From positions 1 to 64,000 of the forward strand of contig JAVYIG010007884.1 in assembly GCA_035222895.1 (NCBI GenBank): DNA of 64,000 bases, given 5' to 3'. The position numbers and the translations under genes were made by a program. This DNA comes from Strongylocentrotus droebachiensis (Eukaryota > Echinodermata > Echinoidea > Camarodonta > Strongylocentrotidae). The stretch's first letter is position 1. The number at the start of each line of letters is the position of its first letter. Below the pieces are notes generated by a model, which was given only the letters and a program-made list of their open reading frames with translations, ran no database searches and was not told the origin of the DNA. Positions 1 to 11,310 of this stretch are shown one piece after another.

Positions 1-282
1 GCAACCAATGAAAATTGCAAATTTTTGTGACAGATCATTTTTTAAAGGAAAGTCGCCCCCAATCACCCCTTTAGCTAAGCATCAGCCCTTTAAACTTAAA
101 AGATAACATATATTCCTATGAGGGTCTAGATGTATACTTATTTTCCATATTAAGCATGAGGTATGAGTTTATTGCCATTTTTATTACAGGTCACTGAGAA
201 ACATTCTGTATGAGTCCAATGCTGTCTCGTCAATACGTTTTAATGAATATAAGAATATATAATATTAAGCTTTTTCCTTCAC

Positions 283-394
283 CTTTTCCATATTGCTTGA
301 TAGCCTCAGTTGCGAGTATAGCCTCCCCTAGATGACCTATGGTCTCTGCCACGATGTAATCAGCCCCTTCGTCTACCGCCCACTCAATTTGTTC
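283..394 (-). CDS. BHMT-like exon 4
   Basis: Encodes [18 protein letters not shown] and continues to AIKQYGK. Acceptor CAAAG lies directly before 394 (weak pyrimidine tract) and donor GTGAAG follows at 282. Starts in phase 0 after exon 3 and ends in phase 1. The next exon is not visible in 1-282 and must be outside the window. Confidence 0.78.
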
Positions 395-2494
395 CTTTGC
401 GATTATTGATTAAAGAATATCAGAAATGATACTTTAAATGTGATGAAGAATATAGAAGAATTATCACAGAACGGTTAATTATTTATACTATATAATTTGT
501 AACTAACCTGATATATACAAAAAAGGAAATCATGTGAGAATGACAATCGCTCCAATCCTTCTTCTCTTTTCGGACCTCCAGCCGCTAAAGTATGTCGGGA
601 TATATACTCTCAAATAATTTAATTTCTATTTTTGAACTAAATGCTAATGAAAATAATATAAGAATCATCAAAAATGAAGTGTCTTATTCTCGATCACCAG
701 GGTGACTAACTTCAACTGATGAGCTTTCTTGTCAAAATACGACTGTACAAACAGATCATCGGGAAAACTGCCTACTCTTGTGATTACGAATCCGCCCTCG
801 ATCGGTTGCTTCTGCAAAATAGTTTTAAAAAGAAGGATGCTGTAATGAATAATTGATTACCTTGAAGATGGCTTTAGTCTCAGCGATTGCCTCCTCGTTG
901 CCAGGTTCGTAGACCCAAGTATTACTAAGATCACCACACATCAAGGTCCCAGTCTCATCAGCTACTTCTCGGGCCATCTTGAGGGCAAGACGATTCTGCT
1001 TCTCAAGCTCATCTTCTCGTCCAACCAGTTTAAACTTGTTACGATGACCATAATACTGCGACCAACAAGAAATATAAACTGTATGATGATGAGGATCGTC
1101 TTTATCATAATCATTCATGATACTAATCACCATCATCTTCTGGCAAAATGAGTTATATAATTCTTCAAATCGCGTCGCTATAATGTAAAATCTTCATACA
1201 GTCAAATGCAAAGCCCACCCCCCCCCGATTCAACGGAACCATATCAGTTGTATTTAAATTTCTCATTAATGTTTCACTTCTTCCAGGCCAAGCCTCCTCG
1301 GAATGTTTGGCTCACTACGCCACTCCCTAACACTATATTTCCTAAAAAACAATTCAAGTTTCAAGTTCCAGTTTGTTTATTTGTTAATTGCAACCCTTAC
1401 CCTATACCTTACCTTGCGATTATGATCATGTGGATGTAGAAAGATATAAGTACTAAAGAGAGAAAATACTTCCCCCCCCCCACTCAGTGTTATTAAGGGT
1501 ACGCGTATGCATGTTCCCTCCTTTTGAAAACACCCCCCTAAGTCCGGTGTGTAAAGTCAATACGGGTCGGATTCTTGTGTACTACGAGCCGGACTTTGGT
1601 GCGTGAAACTTACCCCTTTACCGGACATTTTGGGAACACGCATGCGGTCCCTCCGACCCCGGAGTGGGGGGGGGGGGGGGGGGCCTGGAAAATACTCCAT
1701 TCGTTTCGGAACTCACCGTAAATGCTTGAACCACGTCACTGCCAGCGCGCACAAAATCTTTGTACATCTGACGTACCAGCTCGGGATGATCCACTACGAC
1801 TTCAGGGGTGAACGGCCCTGCTTTCAAATACCCCAGACGCTCAAAAGCAAAGATATACCCCTCCGCACAAATGACAGTCTCCCATCCCTGATCCGCTCCA
1901 TTAGACCTACCAATGGTTTGAAGACAACAAAATGACACTAACATAGTTTTGGGGCAAAAATATAAAAGTCGAGCATGGTAATAAAACAAGTTAGAAAGAA
2001 AGATATTTTTCTTTGGGAAGGGGGGGGGGGGGGTGGAAGCATTACTCAGAAATTACTCTGCCCTTCTTAATGTGCCCCTTAATTAATTCCTTTTGACATG
2101 ACTCCACCATGCATTCTCGATTAAGCCCCCCGCCCAGCATGAAATATTTAAACATTGCCTCATTATTATATTCATACCATCAACCTACGAGATCATGCAA
2201 TTACTCTTTCAAAAAGAATGCAAGAAGAAGAAGACAAAACACAAAAACAATGCGAGCCAGAACCTTGGGGTTAACCATTAACGGTTGGCCATTGGTAGAA
2301 ATTAGATGCATTTAATCTGCTAACTATTCACGAACATATGCTACTTTCGTCGGATAGTTCACTCTGACTATTCGGTCTATATTCATTACACTATTATACT
2401 GCTACATACTATTATGTAGAGGAGTTATACTTATAGTCACTAGTTGATTAAATTTTCAGAGAGAACGGATAAACTTACCTTTTGATTTGGACAT
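283..2494 (-). CDS. BHMT-family homocysteine S-methyltransferase, 5' part (exons 1-4, 3' end outside window)
   Basis: Coding exons on the minus strand: 2479-2494, 1717-1906, 861-1055 and 283-394, each bounded by GT-AG sites and in compatible phase. The family transfers a methyl group, from betaine or a related donor, to homocysteine to make methionine in the cytosol. Visible family features are VICAEGY near residues 17-23, [26 protein letters not shown] just after, [11 protein letters not shown] ending exon 2, the [12 protein letters not shown] and [13 protein letters not shown] blocks in exon 3 and YIVAET in exon 4. The family's zinc-binding cysteines lie in the C-terminal half, which is off the left edge, so catalytic competence cannot be judged. 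The sequence looks closer to the invertebrate/bacterial-type branch than to human BHMT, so I give no symbol. Exon 2 needs one extra base near 1880 to stay in frame; this is either a sequencing or assembly error or a real lesion. Confidence 0.82.
668..811 (-). CDS. Candidate alternative terminal exon inside BHMT-like intron 3
   Basis: Directly after a good acceptor (CTATTTTGCAG, ending at 812), 47 codons are open in the phase that exon 3 would deliver, beginning [19 protein letters not shown] and ending KTLHF-stop at 668. An ATTAAA poly(A) signal variant lies about 45 nt downstream (618-623). I do not recognise the peptide and it does not match the BHMT family. It could be an alternative last exon giving a truncated protein, part of an unrelated gene or chance. 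No donor is needed if it is terminal. Confidence 0.3.
   Translation of the reverse strand, partial: KQPIEGGFVITRVGSFPDDLFVQSYFDKKAHQLKLVTLVIENKTLHF
861..1055 (-). CDS. BHMT-like exon 3
   Basis: A 195-nt, 65-codon exon with phase 0 at both ends; acceptor TCGCAG before 1055, donor GTAATC at 860. It begins [15 protein letters not shown] and ends AETKAIFK. This is the segment after the AFT strand in the barrel fold of the family. No internal stops. Confidence 0.85.
1056..1716. other. BHMT-like intron 2
   Basis: No coding evidence. It holds C- and G-homopolymer runs (about 1212-1219, 1472-1482, 1665-1683). A possible short inverted repeat lies at about 1508-1665, with GCATGTTCCC-type sequence at the left and GGGAACACGCATGC at the right, which may be a small foldback element. 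Confidence 0.5.
1717..1906 (-). CDS. BHMT-like exon 2 with apparent 1-nt frameshift
   Basis: Acceptor TTGGTAG lies at 1913-1907 and donor GTGAGT at 1716-1711. The first nine codons (GLMERIRDG) are in the phase delivered by exon 1. The following ETVICAEGY stretch is in a frame one base off. Adding one G to the GGG run near 1880-1883 would restore the family pattern RDGETVI and also give phase 0 for exon 3. The rest reads cleanly to [11 protein letters not shown]. Confidence 0.8.
2479..2494 (-). CDS. BHMT-like exon 1 (start codon)
   Basis: A 16-nt coding exon encoding MSKSK plus the first base of a glycine codon, followed by the strong donor GTAAGT at 2478-2473. The phase (1) matches the acceptor of exon 2, giving K-G-L-M-E-R. 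The start is supported by the family's usual position a few residues before the LMER/LLER helix and by a TATA-like box about 90 bp upstream. Confidence 0.7.
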
Positions 2495-2580
2495 CTTGAA
2501 TTCTTGCTGGTGCTGAATCAAAAGAAAGGTCTACACTACTTCAGCCTTACAAACTGTGCTCGTGATAGTTTCAGTGTGCC

Positions 2581-2587
2581 TATATAA
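2581..2587 (-). promoter_or_regulatory. TATA-like box upstream of BHMT-like gene
   Basis: On the minus strand the sequence reads CTTATATAGGC about 90 bp before the ATG, which would place transcription start near 2550 with a 5' UTR of roughly 55-60 nt. Supported only by motif and spacing. Confidence 0.45.
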
Positions 2588-2861
2588 GTTTATGTTTATC
2601 AAAACTTATCCACTTATTTGAAGTACAAAGTCCAGTGACTTTTAATACAATTTTCCCATTTTACTCTTCCATACAAGTTACAAAGCGTTGCAAAGTTTGT
2701 TTGTTTTTTCATCGCCGGTTGATTTGCCGACACTGTGATTTTGGTATCGATTTACCAAATAGGCCTACTACCCCGGGTTAGCCTGTGTCCCGGTTCGATG
2801 ACTCGGACTCCCGGTCATTGGTGTAACCATGCACTATATTAGAAGCCATGACTATAGGGAT

Positions 2862-2886
2862 GGGGGGGGGGGGGGGGGGGGGGGGG
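2862..2886 (+). repeat. Poly-G tract of 25 G
   Basis: Uninterrupted G run directly after GGGAT. Shorter G or C runs recur at 1665-1683, 2021-2033, 4210-4223, 6311-6319, 15564-15577, 22389-22402 and 24117-24128. Such runs are prone to G-quadruplex formation and to sequencing length error. Confidence 0.95.
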
Positions 2887-3063
2887 TATCTAGCTGTTTT
2901 TCTCGGTTCAAACAAACCATTTTTATTGAAACAGAATTTTAAATTATCGATTGTAAATTATCACCAATATGCAAGTAACAAAAAAGAATCATTTAGGGTA
3001 GGCCTATACGAATAACAAAATTGCGAAATAAGGAGGTCGATCAAGTGATTATGTGCAAGATCC

Positions 3064-3200
3064 TACCCTCTCTCTCTCTCAGAATATTTCTCTCTCGCTC
3101 TTTTTCTCCCTCTCTCTCCCTCTCTCTCCTCCTCTCTCCTCCTACCCCCCTCTCTCTCTCTCTCTCATTATCTCTCTCACCTCACTGTCTCTCTTTTCCT
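3064..3200 (+). repeat. (TC)n-rich microsatellite
   Basis: Imperfect CT/TC-rich tract interrupted by TTT and CCC. ORFs here are low-complexity Ser/Leu strings and not genes. Confidence 0.9.
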
Positions 3201-3870
3201 TCCCACTCCATTTTTTTTTCGTGAAACGATCAATTTAGGGGCGTATCCTCGGACGTGGTTGATGATAAAAGATCAACCATGGGGAAAATCATAAAGTATT
3301 ATATGGCATACAAGTCATGTTTAACGTAGCTATTGATTCAGCCACCATACAAAGGTCAATACAACAAAGTATAACGTGATTAAGAGGTCATTGCTTTCTT
3401 TTATTTTCACGCCCCTTGTATTATTTTGAGAGGTTCAAAGTACTGGCGAGACGCTTATGTAGTAAAACAGACCGACTATCTGACCATGGACCTATACTGT
3501 TAATATTTGAAGACCATACTAAAGTTCAATATCAGGCCTTGTTTTTTAGTACCTCTCTGAAAAATACATGTAATTTCTTTCTTTAAAAAAGGGACACGAG
3601 TTTTAAAAGGGTGGTCCCAGCTCTCCTAGATAATTATGTCTCTCTTGATCTATAATCACATACTCTTGAACAGCACTGACACAGATACATCACATAAATG
3701 TTTGACTACATTTCACATATAATTTATCCAAAAAAAGTCAATTCAGTATTTTTTATTTGGTTTGTTTTTTCATTAATTCTAAAATATTTTGTCATTCATT
3801 CAAATTTATACAAGCACAATGAAATAACAATATACCATTCAAATATCAATATTTACAATCAATAGAGGAA

Positions 3871-3886
3871 AGAGAGCGAGAGCGAA

Positions 3887-3920
<34 letters not shown>

Positions 3921-3970
3921 CGAGAGAGAGGAGAGAGAGAGAGGGGGAGGGGGAGAGAGAGAGAGAGGGG

Positions 3971-4020
<50 letters not shown>
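3871..4020 (+). repeat. (GA)n-rich microsatellite
   Basis: About 150 bp of purine-only GA repeats with GGGGGA interruptions. A long homopurine mirror-like tract that could adopt triplex (H-DNA) structure. Confidence 0.95.
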
Positions 4021-4022
<2 letters not shown>

Positions 4023-4783
4023 AAAACGGATTTGTGTTACAACCAAAGATATTAACAAGCAAAATAAAACTTACATGATTTATGAGCGAATTAATAAAAG
4101 AATGGTATACAAGAAAAACATTGACCTAACATTCCAAATTATTACAAGCACTATAATGCAGAGATAAATTGGGGACAATCATGAATATATTTCATTCTCA
4201 TAGTCCAATTGGGGGGGGGGGGGGAAGAAAGATGAATCTGTCAGAAATTATTTCGGCAATTATCATGAAAATATTCGATTATATTTTTAATGAAAAGAAA
4301 GTGAGTATTCTGAGAGAATAGTATCTACTTAGATAAATAATGAAGTGAAAAGCATATTAACACAAAAAGCCTGGCCTTCTGTAACCTACAAACGTAGGAC
4401 ATGTTGATAAAGTCAAAAAAGAAAAAAAGAACTTGTTTTATAATATTTACATGTGTTCCTAAAGAGAAAACAGGACATTAAACAAATGAATGGATTGACA
4501 AAGAATTTTACATTTCTGACTACAACCGATATATACATGATATCGTTGCCAAAAAAACAAAAACAAACCCAAGACACATATCACGCATCTAGTCAGGTGT
4601 TCAAACGTGTAGTTTCGTGCCTTTTGAAAATCTGCCGACAAAAGTCACAAATATGGGCCTAACAGAACGCATTTTTTTCTAGTTTGACACGACATTATAT
4701 GCTTTATCACTGAGGAAATTTTATGAACAACTAACATTAGAAATGTAAGCAAATAAGCTCCATGTCATCACACATGAAGCTTT

Positions 4784-5320
4784 AAAGGTACTACGTCCCT
4801 TTTGCAGCCAACCTCAAATTCTTTAGAACTTTGCAGGAATTATGAATATGTCATGTATGTCCTATCTGTGAAATTGAAACGTTAGCAGTGTCCTAATATT
4901 CAAATTATGCAAGGAAACCCGTTTACTTGCTAGACTTCACTGTCAGACACTATTGAGTGACTGACTGGCTTTTTTCTTCTTTGGTAATTACATACATGAA
5001 AAGAGTTGTAAAGGGTACATGACCATTTGTCTACATCAATAACCCACTTCTTGTGATGGCCAAGATTAAACTGATTGAATCTTTGCGCAGCAAAAAACGT
5101 ATGACCATTCGGTACAATAATTGTCTGAAAATCAAGACTATTACTTTTGGGCTCTATAGCCCTAAAGTCGATTTGACAACCAATAGTCGTTATTTTCCCA
5201 CTTGAAGACTTTTTCAAGCCCCACTTTCTTTAGGGAAGTTCTAAATTAGTATTATCTTTCAAATGCAGTTAGAATTTAACTTTTTCATTTTTTTGGCCTG
5301 CAAATGGGACATAGGGTTAC
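4784..5320. other. Possible short inverted-repeat element
   Basis: GGTACTACGTCCCTTTTGCAGCC near 4788 faces GGCCTGCAAATGGGACATAG near 5297 in inverted orientation, suggesting TIRs of a non-autonomous element. A 95-codon minus ORF (4930-5217) lies between but resembles nothing I know. Weakly supported. Confidence 0.3.
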
Positions 5321-6216
5321 AACTACATTGTAATATATTAAAGGAAATAATAATACCTGAATACATAAGAGAATCTCGTACACATAAATATATCTACATG
5401 AACATGCCATTTTGTTCATGTTTCTAAATCAGTTTCATATGATTGGCTGTTATTCTTGAAAAAGGTTTACACATAGTCATGTCCGACATAAATACACTTC
5501 GAACAATGCCGCCTAGGCTTATTTCACATCTAAGAGATCAAAACAATGTAATTCTTCATTAAAAATCGCAACCTAACTCGACAATTGGAAGACTGCAAGT
5601 AGTTTTAACGTTACCTCCTAACGCAATAGTATATAAAAAGGTTGTTTGTGAGCCGATATCTAATATTCCTATACCTCCCTCTATCTCTATATAAATGCAC
5701 ACTTTTGACTGACTATGCCTCAATATTCATAAAAAGAGGCAATCCTCATTGTGCTTTGTGAGGGCTTATCTTTACTGGGGAGGGGTCATTTTGACCCTGC
5801 AGGGCCTGCTCTAACTAGATCTCGGACTTTATAGTTGGTCAAAATTTATCATGGACACAGAGCTGCATGTAAAGAGAACCGTTGCATGATTTTTTTCTTC
5901 GATTAAGACTATTTTTATTTTGTACATGTATTATGATCTATGCAAATTAGACCTTCTTCTGCACCCCAGAGAGAGAGAGACAAAAGTTCCAAATTTCTTC
6001 TCGGTAGCTTCATCGAGTTCTTTGTCGGGCCCGTGCTTACTGATTCCAAAGAATTGATTCAGCACGAGTGTAATCATTGACCCACAGTTTGTTATTTTAC
6101 AAGAAGAAGAGAATGAGAGAAGAAGAGAAGAGTTATTTAGGGGTATAACAACAACAAAAATAATTTTAAAATTGGTGGCCTCTTGACGCCCCAACATCAC
6201 TACTCCGGTCACAGCT

Positions 6217-6356
6217 GGTGGCAGGCACGTGCCCCCCCAAAAAATGTCCAAGATCGGTTGAACTTTTTTAGACCCCTTTTTTGACCTCGATCGATTACAT
6301 GTTGGTGCCCCCCCCCCCCAAACATCAAACTCTGGCTACGTGCCTGGCTGGTGGCC
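6217..6356. mobile_element. Short foldback-type repeat with GGCACGT ends
   Basis: GGTGGCAGGCACGTGCC at the left and GGCTACGTGCCTGGCTGGTGGCC at the right with C-runs inside; likely a small dispersed repeat. The boundaries are approximate. Confidence 0.35.
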
Positions 6357-6515
6357 AAACATGAGTACTCTGGCATATCAGGTGGGACACCTGGGTGGAG
6401 AGTGGCAAATATGGATTGATGTCTTGCCAAAGGACGTTTGCGCCAGGGCTGGGATTCGAACCCAAACCATTGGATTGAGAGTTAAGTGAATGAACCACTA
6501 TACTACCCCACCTCT
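6345..6515 (-). mobile_element. tRNA-derived SINE (minus strand)
   Basis: On the minus strand a pol III A-box-like TAGTATAGTGG (6505-6495) is followed by a B box GGTTCGAATCC (6462-6452) at tRNA-like spacing. Next comes the core CCTTTGGCAAGACATCAATC, shared with the SINEs at 26.9 and 46.9 kb. It has no acceptor stem and is not a functional tRNA gene. Confidence 0.75.
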
Positions 6516-7630
6516 ACACTTGTGGATTGTGGAAGGTGAACAAAGTAGGGAAGTAATCCTAGGGAGGAGGAAGAAACAGAAAACAAACATTGATATGCAG
6601 GAGGATACTATTCTTGTAGGAGTACGACTTGGACTTTATTTATTCGGGTTGGTAGTAGCATCGAATTTGGTTATTCTTTGAAAGGCGTTTTCAAGAGTGA
6701 GGTAGAATGGAGGACATTATTGTTACAGCATGGGTGCTTTAAATATAATTTGATAACTGTCTTTAGTCAACGATGTCGATTTGCTAGGCACAAATGTCTG
6801 AGTTCTATTTTAATGGGACAATGCCGTTAACAAAATCGTGGGTTTGTATTTCCATTTGCTAGCTATACAGATAGCTTTGGACTGTGTGAATATTTTCAGA
6901 GGAAGAGCTGTGACAGAGTTTTTTTTGATGGCATAGTAATTGATTTTTGCTTTCATCGATTTTCATTTAAAACCCCGGCTCAAACATAAAATGGTTTGAC
7001 ATATAAATCAAACAAAATATTACATTGCTAATACAGGATTACGTATATTTAAAAAATTGATAAAACTTGATAATTTGACTCTTTTGAAGAATCCATATAC
7101 CACTTTGTATATATATCGCGACTGGTCTTCGTAAAGTTTGTATACAAATGTTTTGCTCTCATAGCCCAATCTGTAATCACTAGCTATATACAACTTCACT
7201 GTTTAAATTGTTATCATTGTGTTTTGTCTTTTATTTCAGGAAAACGGTTCTGAAATCAGTTTGTGAAACCATGTGTATGCTGGGGACTGTTTATAATGTA
7301 TGACACAAAGCGTTTTTTCTTCTTTTTGTTGTCGTTAAAAACTGGAATGGCAGCGTTGAGGACTATAATTTTTAATGTAAATATCCAAATGTACGACTAT
7401 TCATTGATAAGAATTGTAAGTAAAGACATGCATTGAATGTGCGTGAATGGCAGTATTAATGTATTGTGAAAATGTATCTGATTTAAACACCACTGATCAA
7501 ACAAACTTTTCCCCATTTCTTTCACTTAACAATCACAATATCTTGATACGATGATTGATTAATGGATCTTTGTGGTATCGCTAACATTATTTTATCATTA
7601 TATTATTTGTAATTTTATGTTTAATATATA

Positions 7631-7722
7631 ATTGGTTGTCATTGTATTTTATTTGTATGGCGCTTAGAGACTTCGATTGAAAGCGCTTTATAAGCACCGT
7701 TTCATTATTATAATTATTACTA
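7631..7722 (+). mobile_element. SINE/LINE 3' tail
   Basis: GGCGCTTAGAGACTT, then AAGCGCTTTATAAGCACC and an ATTATTATAATTATTA tail, matching the 3' end of the SINE at 26.9 kb. No tRNA-like head is visible, so it is 5' truncated. Confidence 0.6.
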
Positions 7723-8826
7723 TCATGTCAAGAGAGTTTTTTTTAATACTTCAATGACATAAATGGAAAAAAGTCTATGTCGTACAGGACAAATTGAACA
7801 GAATCACCACATATATTGTTGGAAATCAAACCCGCTCTCTTTTATCACAGTGAACTACATTGCCATTATGCACAAAATTTGCCGTTTCTATATAATATGA
7901 GGTATAAACAGCAGAAGCACAAATCTAGCCGTTTTAAAATGCTACAAAACGGCGATAAAACAGAGGATGTTTAGTGACAAAACGGCAAGTCTATTGTTTT
8001 CTTGACAAGTATGGAAGCGAATGCAATATAGGTCAAGAAAGGCAAGAAAAAAACAAGGAAATTGCTACATATCGGAGAGAAGAGAGCAAGTGGTAGAACA
8101 GTAGAATCCTGATTTGTAGCTCACTGTGTATTATTAGATTGCCTCTGTGTACATGTACCTGTATTCTAAACCATTATTCACATTTTGCTGTACACACCTG
8201 ATAATAGTGACAGTAGAAGAAATCCCCCACCCCCCTCCCTAAAAAAAACTGTTCGAGTTCCACTTCTGGTTTATATACAAGTAGCAATGCTTAAGGGCCT
8301 TTATTTTGTGCAGGTATCTTTCTTTCTCAACCACTGGACACCTATTGATAAGGATTCCTATTTGAATGCATCATTCAACCCTTCATATCTAAATGAAGCT
8401 ATACACTCTGTTCAAGTCAAGTTTATCAAAGCAACAACTACAAGCAAGCAAGCATGACCTGAATGACAGACCAAGCTTAACTCAACATCAAGTTCAAATT
8501 AATGATCTTAGTGCACAAGCTTACCTGTTCATCACTACCATCATTCAGTATACATTTCAAACCTCATGTGACAATATACGTGTTGTAGCTTTTTTTATTT
8601 CATTTATTTCACTCTCTGTTTTAAAAAACATCAAAAATATATACATACATTTGGATATAATTATAATAATTGTAAATAAAAGAGAAGTGGTGAATCATTG
8701 AAGACCGTAATGGCTCGTTTAAAATGATTCCCTATAAATGTAAAGCAATTATCAAGCCATATAATTGTCTTATAAACATTGTAAATTACATCATGTCTTA
8801 GCAACATATAGGACAGAGAAAAGGAA

Positions 8827-8946
<120 letters not shown>

Positions 8947-9636
8947 AAATCACATTTTTATTAAACCACTCTTATACATGATACGTTTGAATGGTTTCAA
9001 TATTTTCCTTTTTTTCAATGCTTCACTCAAACTATTCCTAAAGGTTGGGCAATGAAAAAGCAAAGGAAAGTGTAAATTCATTAAAGTAATACCAAAACTT
9101 GGTTATCAAGATGTAACAATCATTTTGTTTTACAATACAATTTATTATTATTATATTATATTCCCCTTTAATTAAAGGGCAGAAAATCCAACAAACATTA
9201 GCTGATAATCTTATTCAAAATTTTCAGCAAGACAAAACATTATGGCTTGTCCTACCTAACAACACGTAATGTATGCAATTTAAAATTCTGACTATTGAAA
9301 TACAACCATTCGTAACAGGTGATGAAATAATATGTAATGAGGCACTCAACAAATATTTGTGCATTACATTTGATTACATTATGAAAACGGCATAATGGGA
9401 AACGATATTTGGTTCAGATGTTTAGAACAGTTTAAAGGTTTCCTTTGTTCAGCAACAATTGACATGCACAAGCTGTTGCTTGGGTATAGACAAAGCTCTG
9501 CCATTATTCAAAAGATTGGCAAAGACGTACATAGAACTGCTCACAGAAATCACCTGTTTGAGATGCCAGAGTAACAAGATGACTCCTTTATGCATCGATG
9601 GCTCTGGTTGATGTGCAATAGTGAATCATTATGCAA

Positions 9637-9784
9637 CACATTATCCATTCTATGTAGGTCAATGGATATCACCACATTATCCATTCTATGTAGGTCAATG
9701 GATATCACCACATTATCCATTCTATGTAGGTCAATGGATAACACCACATTATCCATTCTATGTAGGTCAATGGATATCACTAGT
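9637..9784 (+). repeat. 36-bp tandem repeat, 4 copies
   Basis: TTATCCATTCTATGTAGGTC units start at 9641, 9677, 9713 and 9749, an exact 36-bp period; the units end ATGGATATCACCACA with one variant (ATAACACC). The period is a multiple of three, which is why short ORFs run through it on both strands. Each unit contains inverted ATCCATT/AATGGAT segments. Confidence 0.95.
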
Positions 9785-11231
9785 CAATCAAGATGGCAGC
9801 TCCAAAATGAGAATGGCTAGAAAGGAAACTGAAATTTAGAGAGATTGTTTTTCCATTCTAAGCAATCAGATATGAGTAATTTCAAGATTTTAAAAACTGG
9901 CTGATAATTTTGAAGTAGATTATCAGCTAATTTTTGATGGATTTAATTTTTCTTTAAACAGTTAGTCTAAGGCAGCATTGTGAATGGAAAATACATTTTC
10001 TATTCTTGCTATCAGGGCTCCTTAAATGGCAACGTCCTGAAGCTTAATAACACTTAACACTTGTATATATTTCAATATATTTCATTCTGCATTAATCGCA
10101 ATAAAACAACTCAAAGAGTTTAGGAAAAATGGCCCAGACCCACATATGTACATTCATTACGGTCTATGGATAACCCCCATCAAAGTGGATATAATGTATG
10201 TACTATATGGTCATATCATATTATCATTATCTATTGCATTTATTTATTTGTATTCATTTGTTTTCATCTAACTGGGTAGCTTTCTCAGTATCATTACTGT
10301 TTTTCTGAGAGGCATTTGCAAATTAAAAGATTACAAATAAAAAGGAAACTAAACACATTGTAAGTACAAGATCATGACATAGCAAAGACTTTGTTTTAAC
10401 ATGAATAGAAATTTATTTAGCTTATACCTGCCACAATCTATTAGCAAAAAATTAAAATATTTAAAGATGAAATTGGGAGAGTGAAAATAACTGTTTGGAT
10501 AATATAGAAGTTTTAAATAAACATAGACTAAAGGATTCAAAAATCATATATTTGAAAAGTATTCAAACTGTTCTCCAGTACAGATTTGCAAAGGACCGTT
10601 TTGATTGAGAATGTCTACATAAGATGTAAGTTGACTCCCTATGAGACCCTAGTGTGGCACACTTATGAGAAAAAGAATTGTTTATCCTAATACCATTTCA
10701 CCCATTGCTACTGAATTATTCTATTCCAATAGGCTTCTCTACAGGAACCGTTCAGCTCAAGAAGGCAATGGACTCAGATGTAGAATAAAAACCTCAAGAT
10801 TGCAGTAGAAAATGTGGAACCAATACCTATTGCACATTTTCACCTGCACAAATCATGATTCAAAGGAATTTCTATCATAATCCGAAATCAAGTAATTATG
10901 ATGAACCTCCATCATTAGGTCACCCACCCACTGTGACCATCAAACTCATGTAGCTTAATTAACATGAGGTATTGGAATTGAAGCACCATAGTAGGTCCAG
11001 GAGTCTCTAGCATTGTCAGTGACCTTCGTTCAAACGCTCAACAATAAATTAGCTGGTGATGCAGCTTTCATTTCTACGGCTTCCAAACATCTAGAACAGG
11101 CCCCCTCCTTATCTGAAATCATCACCAACAGTAGAACATTTGAAACTGAGTTTTAAGACATATCCATTCACTGAACTCACATTGTCACAGCTTGGTAGCT
11201 TGTATATTTTGTAAATCTAACACTGCCTCAT

Positions 11232-11310
11232 GTATAGCATCTCAAAGCGCTTTGTATCCAGTAGAAAAGGCGCTACTAGTATATAAATTGTGACTATTGT
11301 TATTAGAAAT
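11232..11310 (+). mobile_element. SINE/LINE 3' tail remnant
   Basis: CAAAGCGCTTTGTATCC, GGCGCTACTAGTATATAAATTGTG and then TTGTTATTAG resemble the AAGCGCTATATAAATCC-(TTA)n tails of other copies in this window. Confidence 0.45.

Noticed and set aside
4930..5217. 95-codon minus ORF that looks non-repetitive
   Set aside because: No known motif, no splice context, and it lies between inverted ends of a possible short element.
9550..9839. Repeated-peptide ORFs on both strands
   Set aside because: Product of a 36-bp tandem repeat whose length is a multiple of three.
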